Below, piece by piece: positions 37,366 to 46,021 of a stretch of 64,000 nt of DNA. Source of the DNA: Pseudomonas oryzicola (GTDB taxonomy: Bacteria > Pseudomonadota > Gammaproteobacteria > Pseudomonadales > Pseudomonadaceae). The position numbers and the translations under genes are program-made. The number at the start of each line of letters is the position of its first letter. The stretch's first letter is position 1. The stretch lies in contig NZ_JABWRZ020000003.1 of assembly GCF_014269185.2 (NCBI RefSeq), forward strand, positions 113,462 through 177,461, in the 5' to 3' direction. The notes under the pieces were generated by a model. That model was not told the DNA's origin and did no database searches. It saw only the letters and a list, made by a program, of their open reading frames with translations.

Positions 37366-39522
37366 GTGCCCGCCTTCCTGCGTTGCCTGTTCCTGCTGCT
37401 GTTGCTGTTCATCCCTCCAGTACAAGCCGCCGGCCTGCCGGGCCTGCTTGGCGGTAGCGCGCCAGCCCAAGCGGAAGCCACCGAACCGCTGGGCAAGTCG
37501 CTGGACGAGGTGATCAAGAACCTGGAAAACGACCAGCAGCGGGCCAAGCTGCTGGCCGACCTGAAAAAGCTGCGCGATGCCACCCAACAATCGCAACCCA
37601 ACGTCGAACAAGGCGTGCTCGGCCTGATCGGCGGCGCCCTGCATGATCTCGAAAAACAGTTCAGCGGCGATGCCAGCCCGTTCCACCGTTGGGCTGCGGA
37701 AATCGAACAGGCCCAGGCCGAACTGGCCGAGCTGGTGGTGCCGGTGCACCAGTGGCCGGCTATCCTGTTCGGCTTCGCTGCAGTCATCGCCGTATGGAGC
37801 GTGCTGGCCTATGCTTTCAACTGGGTCGGCCACCGGGTACGCCTGCGCTTTGGCTTGAGCGAGGAGCTGCCGCAGCATCCCCGCACCTGGGACCTGGTGC
37901 GCTTTGCCCTGCGCAAACTGGGCCCGTGGCTGGTGGCGCTGGTGTTTACCGTGTACCTGAGCTTCGTGCTGCCGCCGTCGCTGGGCAAATCGCTGGCCAT
38001 GGTGCTGGCCTATGCGTTGGTGGTGGGCACCTGCTTCTCGGCGATCTGCGTGATCGCCTTTTCGCTGCTCGACGGCCCGCACCGCCACCGCGCCCTGTAC
38101 ATCCTGCGCCACCAGGCATTCCGCCCACTGTGGCTGATCGGCAGTTTCGCCGCGTTTGGCGAGGCGATGAGCGACCCACGCCTGACGGTCGCCCTCGGCA
38201 CCCACCTGGCGCATGCCCTGGCGACCTTGGCCAATGTGATTGCGGCGCTGTGCACCGGGCTGTTCATCCTGCGCTTTCGCCGGCCCATTGCCCATCTGAT
38301 CCGCAACCAGCCGCTGTCACGGCGCCTGACCCGGCGCACCCTCAGCGACACCATCGAAATCCTCGGCAGCTTCTGGTTCGTGCCGGCGCTGATCCTGGTG
38401 GCCATCTCGCTGTTCGCCACCTTCGTTTCTGCCGGCGACACCAGCACTGCCCTGCGCCAGTCGCTGATGTGCACCGTGCTGGTAGTGGTGTGCATGGTGC
38501 TCAACGGCCTGGTGCGCCGCCATGCCGCCAACCCCAAGCGGGCCACCAAGCGCCAGGCGGTGTACGCCGAACGCCTGCGCAATTTTGCCTACCTGCTGGT
38601 GCACCTGTTCATCTGGCTGGTGTTCATCGAACTGGGCCTGCGCGTGTGGGGCCTGTCGATGATCAGCTTCGCCGAAGGCGAAGGCCACGACATAAGCCTG
38701 CGCCTGCTCGGCCTGGCCGGCACGCTGATCGTCGCCTGGCTGGTATGGATCCTCGCCGACACCACCGTGCACCACGCCCTGGTGCGTTCGCGCCGAGGCC
38801 TGGCCAACGCCCGTGCGCAAACCATGATGCCGTTGATCCGCAACGTGATGTTCGTGGTCATTTTCATCATCGCGGTCATCGTCGCCCTGGCCAACATGGG
38901 CATGAACGTCACCCCGCTGCTGGCCGGTGCCGGGGTGATCGGCCTGGCCATCGGTTTTGGCGCGCAATCGCTGGTGGCCGACCTGATCACCGGGCTGTTC
39001 ATCATTATCGAAGACTCGCTGGCCATCGATGACTACGTGGATGTCGGCGGCCACCTGGGCACGGTCGAAGGGCTGACCATCCGTACCGTACGCCTGCGCG
39101 ATATCGACGGCATCGTGCATACCATCCCGTTCAGCGAGATCAAGAGCATCAAGAACTACTCGCGCGAGTTCGGCTACGCGATCTTCCGCGTGGCGATCCC
39201 GTACAGCATGAACATCGACCAGGCGATCAGCCTGGTTCGCGAGGTGGGGCAGAAGCTGCGCAACGACCCGCTGATGCGCCGCAACATCTGGTCGCCACTG
39301 GAACTGCAGGGCGTGGAGAGCTTCGAGTCGGGGTCGGCGATCCTGCGGGCGCGGTTCAAGACCGCGCCGATCAAGCAGTGGGAGGTGTCGCGGGCATTCA
39401 ACCTGGCATTGAAACGGCAGCTGGACGAGGCCGGGCTGGACCTGGCGACGCCGCGCCTGTCGGTGCAGGTGGTGACGGCCGGGGGTGGCGGGATGGCAGA
39501 GGGTAGCACCGCATCGAACTAG
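37366..39522 (+). CDS. MscS-family mechanosensitive channel, large type
   Basis: This 718-residue inner-membrane protein has a signal peptide (to about residue 22), a periplasmic coiled segment (25-115) and many helices; the MscS core lies near residues 480-700. The pore helix and beta-domain are seen in G-A-G-V-I-G-L-A-I-G-F-G-A-Q near 522 and D-D-Y-V-D-V-G-G near 556. Probable role: release of solutes upon hypo-osmotic shock. The start is GTG at 37366 after GAGG. Confidence 0.88.
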   Translation: MPAFLRCLFLLLLLFIPPVQAAGLPGLLGGSAPAQAEATEPLGKSLDEVIKNLENDQQRAKLLADLKKLRDATQQSQPNVEQGVLGLIGGALHDLEKQFSGDASPFHRWAAEIEQAQAELAELVVPVHQWPAILFGFAAVIAVWSVLAYAFNWVGHRVRLRFGLSEELPQHPRTWDLVRFALRKLGPWLVALVFTVYLSFVLPPSLGKSLAMVLAYALVVGTCFSAICVIAFSLLDGPHRHRALYILRHQAFRPLWLIGSFAAFGEAMSDPRLTVALGTHLAHALATLANVIAALCTGLFILRFRRPIAHLIRNQPLSRRLTRRTLSDTIEILGSFWFVPALILVAISLFATFVSAGDTSTALRQSLMCTVLVVVCMVLNGLVRRHAANPKRATKRQAVYAERLRNFAYLLVHLFIWLVFIELGLRVWGLSMISFAEGEGHDISLRLLGLAGTLIVAWLVWILADTTVHHALVRSRRGLANARAQTMMPLIRNVMFVVIFIIAVIVALANMGMNVTPLLAGAGVIGLAIGFGAQSLVADLITGLFIIIEDSLAIDDYVDVGGHLGTVEGLTIRTVRLRDIDGIVHTIPFSEIKSIKNYSREFGYAIFRVAIPYSMNIDQAISLVREVGQKLRNDPLMRRNIWSPLELQGVESFESGSAILRARFKTAPIKQWEVSRAFNLALKRQLDEAGLDLATPRLSVQVVTAGGGGMAEGSTASN

Positions 39523-39526
39523 GGCC

Positions 39527-39552
39527 GCTTCGTGCCCCATCGCGACACCAGG
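39527..39552. repeat. Half REP-like unit
   Basis: GCTTCGTGCCCCATCGCGAC lies between the converging MscS-type and gntR genes. Only part of a REP core is kept. Confidence 0.35.
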
Positions 39553-39560
39553 TACCCTGC

Positions 39561-40277
39561 TCACCCGGCCTGGGCACGAATGCGGATGGCATCATGCCGC
39601 CAATACTCCAGGTCGCAGTCGATCAGGTTTCCATGCTGGTCGCTGTTGACCCGGGTGATATGCAACCCGGGGCTGCCCGCCGACACTTTCAACGCACTGG
39701 CCGCCTCCACCGGCAACGCCGTCGGCCAGATCTCGAAGCACACCTGCCCATACTGGATGCCATACACCCGCCCATAGATCTCGGTCAGCGACTGGGCCAG
39801 GTCCTGTTCGAGGATCGCCGGGAAATAACGCGGATTGAGGTAGTGCTCGGCATACAGCACCGCTCGCCCGTCGATCCGCCGCAACCGGCATATGCGCACC
39901 ACACTGGACAATGCCGGCAACTGCAAGCGTGCGCAAATGGCGGCCGAGGCCGGCTGCAGCCGCGCGGACAGCAATTCGGTACTCGCCACCCGCCCTTGGT
40001 CACGCACCATGGCGTGGAAGTGGCTACGCTGGATCAGGTCGTAGGTCAGGCGCTCGGGCGCAACAAACCAGCCGCGCCGCTCTTCGCGGTAGATCAGCCC
40101 CTGGGCTTCCAGCTGCACCAACGCTTCACGCAGGGTGATGCGTGTGGTGTCGAACACCTCGCTGAGCCTGCGTTCAGCCGGCAGCTTGCCGCCCGGCGCC
40201 AACAGGCCGTGCTCGATCTGCTCCTGCAGGGCATGACAGATGGCTGTTACCGCTCGCGGTGGCATCGACTGCATCAA
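39561..40277 (-). CDS. GntR-family (HutC/UTRA) regulator
   Basis: This 238-residue regulator has an N-terminal winged helix (residues 8-75, with L-P-A-E-R-R-L-S-E near 32 and R-I-T-L-R-E-A-L near 45) and a C-terminal UTRA ligand domain (about 90-235). It is divergent from the ABC/phosphodiesterase cluster and is the probable repressor of it. A 14-base palindrome lies 12 bases upstream of its start, so it is likely autoregulated. UTRA domains of this type bind small sugars, phosphates or phosphonates (family knowledge); the ligand here is unknown. Confidence 0.88.
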   Translation of the reverse strand: MMQSMPPRAVTAICHALQEQIEHGLLAPGGKLPAERRLSEVFDTTRITLREALVQLEAQGLIYREERRGWFVAPERLTYDLIQRSHFHAMVRDQGRVASTELLSARLQPASAAICARLQLPALSSVVRICRLRRIDGRAVLYAEHYLNPRYFPAILEQDLAQSLTEIYGRVYGIQYGQVCFEIWPTALPVEAASALKVSAGSPGLHITRVNSDQHGNLIDCDLEYWRHDAIRIRAQAG

Positions 40278-40288
40278 AAGTTACCTAT

Positions 40289-40302
40289 CTGGACTAGTCC
40301 AG
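40289..40302. promoter_or_regulatory. Palindromic operator for the GntR/UTRA regulator
   Basis: CTGGACTAGTCCAG is a perfect 14-base palindrome 12 bases upstream of the regulator's ATG. Its layout resembles HutC-subfamily sites (TGG-N6-CCA with central CTAG). A related site lies at 40524-40535. Confidence 0.65.
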
Positions 40303-40523
40303 CCCCATGACGGGGCACCTGGAGAATAGTGCAAGCCTAGGCAGGGCTGATGAACATCCTGTGACAAAGCCGCACCAGGCACATTGCCAGAATCGGGCCA
40401 GCCCCGCAAAACCGGGGACTGAGCATGGTCTACGCTGTAATGCCAGGAACCCGCTTATACCTGCAAGGGTATTGCCCTACATCAAATTGTCACGCAAGCA
40501 GCCTACCTTGGCTCAAGGTTTGC

Positions 40524-40535
40524 TGACCTAGACCA
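40524..40535. promoter_or_regulatory. Second operator-like site
   Basis: TGACCTAGACCA shares CTAG and CCA with the palindrome at 40289. It lies 68 bases before the binding-protein start, a position suitable for repression of the transport operon. Confidence 0.45.
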
Positions 40536-40602
40536 AGGGTCTCAGGCAACGACTTTGTTCATAACAACGATTCGCAAAGGCACTCACCCAAAGGAGCTTC
40601 GG

Positions 40603-41667
40603 ATGAAAAAGTTCTTCATGGCGTCACTGCTCGGTTCGACCATCGCCCTGTGCACCACGGCCATGGCCGCCGGAACCGACCTCAAGGCCCTGGAAGACGC
40701 GGCCCGCAAGGAAGGTAACGTCAACAGCGTGGGCATGCCCGATGCCTGGGCCAACTGGAAAGGCACCTGGGAAGACCTGGCCAGCAAGTACGGCCTCAAG
40801 CACAGCGACACCGACATGAGCTCGGCCCAGGAGATTGCCAAGTTCGAAGCCGAGAAGGACAACGCCAGCGCCGACATCGGCGACGTAGGCGCCGCGTTCG
40901 GCCCGATCGCCGTGACCAAGGGCGTGAGCCAGCCCTACAAACCCAGCACCTGGGACCAGGTACCGGCGTGGGCCAAGGACAAGGACGGCCACTGGGCACT
41001 GGCCTATACCGGCACCATCGCCTTCATCATCAACAAGGATTTGGTCAAGGAAAGCGAGCGCCCGAAAACCTGGCATGACCTGGAAAAAGGCAAGTACAAG
41101 GTCGCCATCGGCGATGTCGGTACTGCCGCCCAGGCCGCCAACGGCGTGCTGGCCGCCGCCATCGCCTACAAGGGCGACGAGAGCAACGTCGCGCCGGGCT
41201 TGCAGCTGTTCACCAAGCTGGCCCAGCAGAAGCGCCTGTCGCTGGCCAACCCGACCATCCAGACGCTGGAGAAGGGCGAGGTTGAGGTCGGCGTGGTATG
41301 GGACTTCAACGGCCTGAGTTACCGCGAACAGATCGACCCCAAGCGTTTCGAAGTGTTGATCCCGTCGGACGGCTCGGTGATCTCCGGCTATACCACCATC
41401 ATCAACAAGTATGCCAAGCACCCCAATGCAGCCAAGCTGACGCGTGAATACATCTTCAGCGATGCCGGGCAGATCAACCTGGCCAAAGGGCATGCGCGAC
41501 CGATCCGTGCCGAGCACCTGAAGCTGCCGGACGATGTCCAGGCCAAGCTGCTGCCCAACGAGCAGTACAAGGCGGCGCAGCCGATCAAGAATGCCGAAGC
41601 GTGGGAAGCGACCTCGAAGAAGCTGCCGCAGATGTGGCAGGAGCAGGTGATCATCGAGATGGAGTAA
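40603..41667 (+). CDS. ABC transporter substrate-binding protein (family 1)
   Basis: This 354-residue periplasmic protein has a signal peptide cleaved near A-M-A-A-G (residue 22). It is a type II binding protein of the iron/spermidine/phosphonate-like family 1, with A-L-A-Y-T-G-T-I-A-F near 128 and V-W-D-F-N-G-L-S near 230. AAGGAG precedes the ATG at 40603. A REP pair separates it from the rest of the operon, which may raise its relative mRNA level. The ligand is unknown; the downstream phosphodiesterase and HAD suggest an organophosphorus compound (inference). Confidence 0.88.
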   Translation: MKKFFMASLLGSTIALCTTAMAAGTDLKALEDAARKEGNVNSVGMPDAWANWKGTWEDLASKYGLKHSDTDMSSAQEIAKFEAEKDNASADIGDVGAAFGPIAVTKGVSQPYKPSTWDQVPAWAKDKDGHWALAYTGTIAFIINKDLVKESERPKTWHDLEKGKYKVAIGDVGTAAQAANGVLAAAIAYKGDESNVAPGLQLFTKLAQQKRLSLANPTIQTLEKGEVEVGVVWDFNGLSYREQIDPKRFEVLIPSDGSVISGYTTIINKYAKHPNAAKLTREYIFSDAGQINLAKGHARPIRAEHLKLPDDVQAKLLPNEQYKAAQPIKNAEAWEATSKKLPQMWQEQVIIEME

Positions 41668-41694
41668 GGGGCTGGTTTATCTGGCACCTGGGCG

Positions 41695-41787
41695 GGCCCT
41701 TTCGCGGGAGACCCGCTCCCACAGGTACAGCGCACACCTCAAGGCTGGCGCAGAGCCCTGTGGGAGCGGGCAAGCCCGCAAAGAAGC
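41695..41787. repeat. Inverted REP pair inside ABC operon
   Basis: CGCGGGAGACCCGCTCCCAC faces TGTGGGAGCGGGCAAGCCCG. The arms are diverged (GGGAGACCCG against GGGCAAGCCCG). It lies between the binding protein and the phosphodiesterase-like gene. Confidence 0.75.
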
Positions 41788-41813
41788 CAACGCGGTTTTT
41801 GACTGGAGTCACC

Positions 41814-42620
41814 ATGCAACACAACGTCATCCTGGTCCTGCTCGACGGCCTCAACTATCAGGTCGCCCACCATGCCATGGGCCATCTGCATGCCTATGTC
41901 GAGGCCGACCGCGCCGCGCTGTACCGCGTGGAATGCGAGCTGCCATCGCTGTCACGGCCGCTGTACGAGTGCATACTCACCGGCGTACCGCCGATCGACA
42001 GCGGCATCGTGCACAACAAGGTCAGCCGCCTGTCCAGCCAGCGCAGCGTGTTCCACTACGCCCGCGAAGCCAACCTGGGCACTGCCGCGGCGGCCTACCA
42101 CTGGATAAGCGAGCTGTACAACCGCTCGCCCTTCGACCCACAGCGCGACCGCCATACCCACGCACCCAAGCTGCCGATCCAGCACGGGCTGTTCTACTGG
42201 GACGACCGCTACCCCGATTCGCACCTGCTGGCCGATGGCGAATACCTGCGCCGTCGTCATACCCCCAACTTCCTGCTGGTGCACCCGATGAGCATCGACG
42301 ATGTCGGCCACCATCACGGCCTGGACAGCAGCCAGTACCGCAATGCCGCACGCAGCGCAGACATCCTGCTGGCTGACTACTTGCCGGGCTGGCTCGCAGA
42401 GGGTTACCAGGTGCTGGTCACCGCCGACCACGGCATGAACAACGACCGCTCGCACAACGGCCTGCTCGCCGAGGAGCGCGAAGTACCGCTGTTCGTCTTC
42501 GGCGATGCCTTCAGCCTGGACCCGGCAGCCAAACCGCTGCAGACCGAGCTGTGCGGGACAATCTGCGAGCTGCTTGGCGCGCCACATGACAAGAGCGTCT
42601 GCCGGGAGTTGCTGAAGTGA
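41814..42620 (+). CDS. Alkaline phosphatase-superfamily phosphodiesterase-like enzyme
   Basis: This 268-residue enzyme is of the alkaline phosphatase/nucleotide pyrophosphatase superfamily. Metal-binding D in L-L-D-G-L-N near residue 9, putative nucleophile Ser near 46 (L-S-R-P-L-Y), D-D-V-G-H-H-H-G near 163 and A-D-H-G-M-N near 204 are visible. No signal peptide is present, so it acts in the cytoplasm, after import. The gene lies between the binding protein and permeases, so it probably cleaves the imported substrate. The permease start (GTG) overlaps its stop. Confidence 0.82.
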   Translation: MQHNVILVLLDGLNYQVAHHAMGHLHAYVEADRAALYRVECELPSLSRPLYECILTGVPPIDSGIVHNKVSRLSSQRSVFHYAREANLGTAAAAYHWISELYNRSPFDPQRDRHTHAPKLPIQHGLFYWDDRYPDSHLLADGEYLRRRHTPNFLLVHPMSIDDVGHHHGLDSSQYRNAARSADILLADYLPGWLAEGYQVLVTADHGMNNDRSHNGLLAEEREVPLFVFGDAFSLDPAAKPLQTELCGTICELLGAPHDKSVCRELLK

Positions 42621-43468
42621 TTGCATCCAAGCGCAGCAGCAACCGTGGCCGCTACCTGGCCCTGCTCTGCCTGCTACCGTTCGCCGTGTTCTTCGTCATC
42701 TTCCAGATCGCCCCGCTGGCCTGGGTGGCGATCAACAGCCTGCAATCGGAAGCGGGCTGGGGCGTGGACAACTTCAGCAAGGTGTTCGCCTCGAAGTTCT
42801 ACCTGCAGGCCCTGCAACGCAGCCTGGAGATCAGCTTCTGGTCGAGCCTGTTCGGTATCGTCATTGCCACCCTCGGCGCCTACTCGCTACGCCAGGTGGA
42901 CTCGAAGCTGCGCGACTTCGTCAGCGCCTTCGCCAACATGACCAGCAACTTCGCCGGGGTGCCGCTGGCCTTCGCCTTCATCATCCTGCTCGGCTTCAAC
43001 GGCGCGTTGACCTTGCTGCTGAAGCAGGCCGGCCTGCTGGAAGATTTCAGCATCTACTCCAAGAGCGGGCTGATCCTGGTGTACACCTACTTCCAGATCC
43101 CGCTTGGCGTGCTGCTGCTGTACCCGGCGTTCGACGCCCTGCGTGAAGACTGGCGCGAGTCCGCCGCGCTGCTGGGTGCCAGCCACTGGCAATTCTGGCG
43201 GCACATCGGCCTGCCGGTGCTGACCCCGGCACTGCTGGGCACCTTCGTCATCCTGCTGGCCAATGCCCTCGGTGCCTACGCCACCGTGTACGCGCTGACC
43301 ACCGGCAATTTCAACGTACTGCCGATCCGCATCGCTGGCCTGGTGGCCGGGGACATCAGCCTCGACCCCAACCTGGCCAGCGCCCTGGCCATGGTCCTGG
43401 TAGGGCTGATGACGCTGGTCACGGTGGTGCATCAATGGCTGCTGAAAAGGAGCTACCATGCACGCTGA
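42617..43468 (+). CDS. ABC transporter permease 1
   Basis: This 283-residue inner-membrane permease has about six helices (the first near residues 13-33). The EAA-type loop lies near L-R-E-D-W-R-E-S-A-A-L-L-G-A-S near 175. The start is GTG at 42617, in a GTGA overlap with the previous stop. It is paired with permease 2, forming a heterodimer. Confidence 0.9.
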   Translation: MIASKRSSNRGRYLALLCLLPFAVFFVIFQIAPLAWVAINSLQSEAGWGVDNFSKVFASKFYLQALQRSLEISFWSSLFGIVIATLGAYSLRQVDSKLRDFVSAFANMTSNFAGVPLAFAFIILLGFNGALTLLLKQAGLLEDFSIYSKSGLILVYTYFQIPLGVLLLYPAFDALREDWRESAALLGASHWQFWRHIGLPVLTPALLGTFVILLANALGAYATVYALTTGNFNVLPIRIAGLVAGDISLDPNLASALAMVLVGLMTLVTVVHQWLLKRSYHAR

Positions 43469-44252
43469 CACCCGTTCCGGCGGCTGGTACCACCGCGCCG
43501 TGGTCTACCTGCTGTTCCTCATCCTGCTGTTGCCTCTGGCCGGCACCCTGCTCTACTCGCTGGCCACCAGCTGGTCGGCCAGCCTGCTGCCCAGCGGGCT
43601 GACCTTCAAGTGGTACCTCGCGCTGTGGAGCGAGCCACGCTTCCTGGCCGCCTTTGCCCAGTCATTGCTGGTGTGCATCGGCGCACTGCTGCTGTCGGTG
43701 GTGCTGATCCTGCCGCTGCTGTTCGTGGTGCACTACCACTTCCCCAGGCTCGACGCGCTGATGAACATCCTCATCCTGCTGCCGTTCGCGGTACCGCCGG
43801 TGGTGTCGTCGGTGGGGTTGCTGCAGCTGTACGGCAGCGGGCCCATGGCGATGGTCGGCACGCCCTGGATCCTGATCGGCTGCTATTTCACCATCGCCCT
43901 GCCGTTCATGTACCGGGCCATCACCAACAACCTGCAGGCGATCAACCTGCGCGACCTGATGGACGCCGCCCAACTGCTCGGTGCCAGCACCTGGCAGGCG
44001 GCGCTGCTGGTGGTGCTGCCCAACCTGCGCAAGGGCCTGATGGTAGCCCTGCTGCTGTCGTTCTCGTTCCTGTTCGGCGAATTCGTGTTTGCCAACCTGC
44101 TGGTCGGCACCCGCTACGAAACCTTGCAGGTATACCTGAACAACATGCGTAACAGCAGCGGCCATTTCAACAGCGCGCTGGTGATCTCGTACTTCGCCTT
44201 CGTGCTGGTACTGACCTGGGTCGCCAACCGCCTGAACAAGGACAAGACCTGA
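43458..44252 (+). CDS. ABC transporter permease 2
   Basis: This 264-residue permease has six helices and the EAA loop near N-L-R-D-L-M-D-A-A-Q-L-L-G-A near residue 165. It overlaps permease 1 by 11 bases. Topology fits PotC/FbpB-type partners for a family 1 binding protein. Confidence 0.9.
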   Translation: MHADTRSGGWYHRAVVYLLFLILLLPLAGTLLYSLATSWSASLLPSGLTFKWYLALWSEPRFLAAFAQSLLVCIGALLLSVVLILPLLFVVHYHFPRLDALMNILILLPFAVPPVVSSVGLLQLYGSGPMAMVGTPWILIGCYFTIALPFMYRAITNNLQAINLRDLMDAAQLLGASTWQAALLVVLPNLRKGLMVALLLSFSFLFGEFVFANLLVGTRYETLQVYLNNMRNSSGHFNSALVISYFAFVLVLTWVANRLNKDKT

Positions 44253-44253
44253 C

Positions 44254-45243
44254 ATGAGCTTCGTCAGCGTACAGAAACTGCACAAGAGCTACGCCGGCAG
44301 CCCGGTGTTCGAGAACATCGACTGCCACATCGAACGCGGCGAGTTCGTCACCCTGCTCGGCCCGTCCGGGTGCGGCAAGTCGACGCTGCTGCGCTGCATC
44401 GCCGGGCTGACCCCGGTGGACAGCGGGCAGATCCTGCTCGACGGCCACGACATCGTGCCGCTGAGCCCGCAAAAACGCGGCATCGGCATGGTGTTCCAGA
44501 GCTACGCGCTGTTCCCCAACATGACCGTGGAGCAGAACGTGGCCTTCGGCCTGCGCATGCAGAAGATCAAGGCCGATGAAAGCCAGGCCAGGGTACGCGA
44601 GGCGCTGGAGCTGGTAGAGCTGGGCAACTTCGCCGGGCGCTACCCGCACCAGTTGTCCGGTGGCCAGTGCCAGCGCGTGGCCCTGGCCCGCTCGCTGGTG
44701 ACCCGGCCACGCCTGTTGCTGCTCGACGAGCCGCTGTCGGCGCTGGATGCGCGCATTCGCAAGCATCTGCGCGAGCAGATTCGCGCCATCCAGCGTGAAC
44801 TGGGCCTGACCACCATCTTTGTCACCCACGACCAGGAAGAAGCGCTGACGATGTCCGACCGCATCTTCCTGATGAACCAGGGGCGCATCGTCCAGAGTGG
44901 CGACGCCGAAACCCTCTACACTGCGCCGGTGGACCTGTTTGCCGCCGGCTTCATCGGCAACTACAACCTGCTCGACGCCGACAGCGCCAGCCGCCTGCTG
45001 CAGCGCCCGGTGGCCAGCCGCCTGGCAATCCGCCCGGAATCGATCACCCTGGGCCGCGACGGCGCACTGGACGCCGAAGTGCGCAGCCACAGCCTGCTGG
45101 GCAACGTGATTCGCTACCGGGTCCGGGTGCGCGAGGTGGAACTGGTGGTCGACGTGCTCAACCGCTCGGCGGCCGACCTGCACGCGGACGGGCAGCGGGT
45201 AAGCCTGTCGATCGACCCCACGGCGCTACGGGAAGTGGCCTAA
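44254..45243 (+). CDS. ABC transporter ATPase
   Basis: This 329-residue ATPase has Walker A G-P-S-G-C-G-K-S-T near residues 37-45, signature L-S-G-G-Q near 133, Walker B L-L-L-L-D-E-P near 153 and switch His in F-V-T-H-D near 190. The C-terminal TOBE-like domain (about 245-325) marks the PotA/FbpC type. It is one base after permease 2. Confidence 0.92.
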   Translation: MSFVSVQKLHKSYAGSPVFENIDCHIERGEFVTLLGPSGCGKSTLLRCIAGLTPVDSGQILLDGHDIVPLSPQKRGIGMVFQSYALFPNMTVEQNVAFGLRMQKIKADESQARVREALELVELGNFAGRYPHQLSGGQCQRVALARSLVTRPRLLLLDEPLSALDARIRKHLREQIRAIQRELGLTTIFVTHDQEEALTMSDRIFLMNQGRIVQSGDAETLYTAPVDLFAAGFIGNYNLLDADSASRLLQRPVASRLAIRPESITLGRDGALDAEVRSHSLLGNVIRYRVRVREVELVVDVLNRSAADLHADGQRVSLSIDPTALREVA

Positions 45244-45254
45244 GGAGAGTACCC

Positions 45255-45908
45255 ATGGCACTGGCAATTTTCGATCTGGACGAAACCCTGATCAACGGCG
45301 ACTGCGCGTCGCTGTGGAGCGAGCAGATGGCCCGGCTGGGCTGGGTCGACGGCAAGGCCTTCCTGCGCCGTGACCATGAACTGATGGAGGCCTATGGCAG
45401 AGGCCACCTGAGGATGGAGGAGTACATGGCCTTCAGCCTGGAACCGATTGCCGGGCGCACCCTGGAAGAGCTCCAGCACCTGGTCGAGCCGTGGGTGGAG
45501 AAAGTGATCGAGCCGATCATCTATGGCGACGCCTGCCGCTGCATTGCCGAGCACCGCAAGCGCGGCGACCGCATCCTGATCATTTCGGCTTCGGGCACGC
45601 ACCTGGTCGGGCCGATTGCAGCGCGCCTGGGGGTGGACGAGTACCTGGCGATCGAGCTGGAGGCGGTGAATGGGACATATACTGGCAAGACCCATGGGGT
45701 GCTGACTTACCGCGAGGGCAAGATCACCCGGTTGCTGGAATGGCTGGATCAGGAACAGGAGAACCTGGAGGGGGCAAGTTTCTATTCCGACTCGCGCAAC
45801 GATTTGCCGCTGTTGCTGAAGGTGGATCACCCGCATGTGGTGAACCCGGATGCGGTGTTGCGGGAGCATGCCGAGATCAATGGCTGGCCGATTCTGAGCT
45901 GGAGCTGA
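45255..45908 (+). CDS. HAD-IB phosphatase (phosphoserine phosphatase-like)
   Basis: This 217-residue HAD hydrolase has motif I D-L-D-E-T near residues 7-11, motif II S-A-S-G-T near 115, and motif III/IV S-D-S-R-N-D near 176. It lies 11 bases after the ATPase, so it is the last gene of the operon. It probably removes phosphate from the product of the phosphodiesterase-like enzyme (inference). It is not serB by context. Confidence 0.85.
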   Translation: MALAIFDLDETLINGDCASLWSEQMARLGWVDGKAFLRRDHELMEAYGRGHLRMEEYMAFSLEPIAGRTLEELQHLVEPWVEKVIEPIIYGDACRCIAEHRKRGDRILIISASGTHLVGPIAARLGVDEYLAIELEAVNGTYTGKTHGVLTYREGKITRLLEWLDQEQENLEGASFYSDSRNDLPLLLKVDHPHVVNPDAVLREHAEINGWPILSWS

Positions 45909-45918
45909 AGATTTGTGT

Positions 45919-46013
45919 GGGCCTCTTCGCGGGCACGCCCGCTGCCACAGGAGTCACCACAGACTTGAATATTGTGGAGTCCCTGTGGGAGCGGGCGTGC
46001 CCGCGAAAGGGCC
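45919..46013. repeat. Inverted REP pair
   Basis: GGCCTCTTCGCGGGCACGCC faces GGCGTGCCCGCGAAAGGGCC between the HAD gene and the quinone oxidoreductase gene, which converge. Confidence 0.8.
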
Positions 46014-46021
46014 AGGCCTGC

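Larger units (their letters stand above)
40278..40602. other. Divergent control region of the GntR/ABC cluster
   Basis: 325 bases with no gene. It holds the palindrome at 40289, a second imperfect operator-like site TGACCTAGACCA at 40524-40535, and an AAGGAG ribosome binding site just before the binding-protein start. No sigma-54 or Pho box is visible. Confidence 0.6.
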
